In this document: positions 5,359 to 6,339 of the stretch, one piece after another
How the letters are laid out: each line of letters begins with the position of its first letter
Numbering within the stretch: the first letter of the stretch is position 1
Origin: Syntrophomonadaceae bacterium
GTDB taxonomy: Bacteria > Bacillota > Syntrophomonadia > Syntrophomonadales > Syntrophomonadaceae
Assembly (NCBI GenBank): GCA_031265005.1
Contig: JAISDD010000227.1
Coordinates: 1-6,339, forward strand
DNA length: 6,339 nucleotides
Reading direction: 5' to 3'
Translations under genes and position numbers: made by a program
Notes under the pieces: generated by a model
What the model was told of the DNA's origin: nothing
The model's database searches: none
The model's input: the letters and a program-made list of their open reading frames with translations, nothing else

Positions 5359-6339
5359 GTGAGAAAAAACCAATAATAAGATGTTCCATATATACCCGCA
5401 AATCCTCCGAAGAAGGGTTGGAACAGGATTTTAATAGTCTTCATGCCCAGCGCGAAGCTTGCGAAGCATATATAACAAGTCAAAAACACGAAGGCTGGGA
5501 GTTTATAGAAAAACACTATGATGATGGCGGGTATTCAGGAGGAACTCTTGAACGCCCTGCTTTAAAGGAATTACTTGCCGATATTGCCGCTGGGTTGATA
5601 GATATAATAGTAGTCTATAAAATAGACAGGCTAACAAGAAGCTTGATGGATTTCAGCAAAATAGTGGAGGTTTTGGATAAAAATAATACCTCATTCGTAT
5701 CAATAACCCAGCATTTTAATACCACTACGAGTATGGGGCGACTGACGCTGAATATGTTGTTATCCTTCGCGCAGTTTGAAAGAGAGGTAACGGGCGAACG
5801 TATCCGCGACAAATACGCCGCCAGTAAGCAAAAGGGAATGTGGATGGGCGGCACGGCACCGTTAGGATATTATCGTAAAGATAAGAAATTATTTCCTGAT
5901 GGGGTAGAATCCCCAAAACTTAATCTGATATTTGAGAAGTATATAGAATTAAAAAATGTAACCAAATTAAAACATTGGCTTGAAGACAACGGCATAAAAA
6001 GCCAATACGACCAAACGCTTAGCACAGGTAACCTTTATAAGATTTTGGTAAACAGGGTTTATGTGGGGGAGGTGCCGCATAAAGATAAGTGGTATAAAGG
6101 ATTACATGAAAGCATCTTAAACCCGGAATTATTCCAAAAAGCCCAAGTAATCTTACAGGAAAACCGTATAAAAGACAGGAGTATAGAAAACCACAAGGAG
6201 CCATCGCTACTGGCGGGGAAAATATTTGATGACAAAGAAAAGTACATGAGCCCCAGCCACAGTAACAAGAAAGGGAAAAGATATAGATATTATTTAAGCC
6301 AGGCGGTTATAAGACATGAAAAGCAAAAAATAGGTGAAG
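5355..6339 (+). CDS. large serine recombinase (resolvase/invertase N-terminus plus recombinase domain), C-terminus outside window
   Basis: 328 codons are visible and open at the right edge. The catalytic domain (about 8-150) has the nucleophile S17 in YTRKS, DDGGYSGG (56-63), the active-site stretch YKIDRLTRS (88-96, with D91, R92, R95) and the long helix around FERE (141-144). A recombinase domain follows from APLGYY (168-173) to about 275. At 285-313 comes LLAGKIFDD, then MSPSH and KKGKRYRYY. In classical members this is the zinc-ribbon region, but here the cysteines expected after the Phe are Asp, as in a proteobacterial subgroup. The enzyme would cut both strands of two attachment sites through a Ser-DNA link and integrate or excise the element. 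It is translationally coupled to the DUF2924 gene. A coiled coil and C-terminal tail are presumably beyond the window. Confidence 0.93.
   Translation, partial: MSEKKPIIRCSIYTRKSSEEGLEQDFNSLHAQREACEAYITSQKHEGWEFIEKHYDDGGYSGGTLERPALKELLADIAAGLIDIIVVYKIDRLTRSLMDFSKIVEVLDKNNTSFVSITQHFNTTTSMGRLTLNMLLSFAQFEREVTGERIRDKYAASKQKGMWMGGTAPLGYYRKDKKLFPDGVESPKLNLIFEKYIELKNVTKLKHWLEDNGIKSQYDQTLSTGNLYKILVNRVYVGEVPHKDKWYKGLHESILNPELFQKAQVILQENRIKDRSIENHKEPSLLAGKIFDDKEKYMSPSHSNKKGKRYRYYLSQAVIRHEKQKIGE

Larger units (their letters stand above)
1061..6339. mobile_element. probable integrative element or prophage segment, boundaries not defined
   Basis: A LexA-like switch, an orphan ParB-methyltransferase, a DUF5681 protein, DUF2924 and a large serine recombinase together are typical of integrated elements. 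The region is also AT-richer than the TpsB gene. The left limit given is only the terminator; the true edge could lie elsewhere between about 962 and 1289 or outside the window. The right edge lies past the window. No attachment repeats, terminase, capsid or conjugation genes are seen. Confidence 0.5.

Noticed and set aside
1..6339. CRISPR array, tRNA or rRNA gene
   Set aside because: No regularly spaced repeats were seen, apart from the two promoter copies and the short operator boxes. I recognised no cloverleaf or ribosomal RNA sequence, although I could not run a tRNA search.

Overview
The window shows part of a Gram-negative bacterium. The left-most gene is an outer-membrane TpsB/ShlB-type transporter, which needs an outer membrane. 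The pairing of a DUF2924 protein with a large serine recombinase is, from general knowledge, most familiar in proteobacteria, especially alphaproteobacteria. I cannot name the species. Base composition drops visibly from the GC-richer left gene (many gcgc/gcgg runs) to the AT-richer right four fifths. That fits a mobile element lying beside, or inserted next to, a resident gene.

Layout. Positions 1-961 (minus strand) hold the N-terminal 320 codons of a two-partner-secretion transporter whose 3' end lies outside the window. Positions 962-1289 contain no gene but are rich in inverted repeats, including a strong minus-strand terminator (1061-1112) and a perfect 24-bp palindrome (1114-1137). Positions 1290-1892 (minus) encode a LexA-like self-cleaving repressor. 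Positions 1893-2102 are a divergent control region with two back-to-back sigma70-type promoters and repeated ACGAAATA boxes. Positions 2103-4443 (plus) encode a ParB-domain/DNA-methyltransferase fusion that overlaps a DUF5681 protein by 11 bp. Positions 4444-4687 contain two closely similar promoter-like elements. The first drives a 19-codon microgene ending in its own terminator. The second drives a run of a 74-aa unknown protein, a DUF2924 protein and a large serine recombinase, which is cut by the right window edge.

How it may work together (inference). The plus-strand genes look like the control and integration module of a compact integrative element or prophage. The LexA-like protein would repress the methyltransferase operon and its own gene, and would be released when RecA-dependent self-cleavage is triggered. 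The methyltransferase is likely an orphan modification enzyme, since no restriction nuclease is visible. The recombinase, with DUF2924 translated just ahead of it, would integrate or excise the element. The twin promoters suggest that the microgene and the recombinase operon answer to the same regulator. No structural phage gene, terminase or conjugation gene is visible here.
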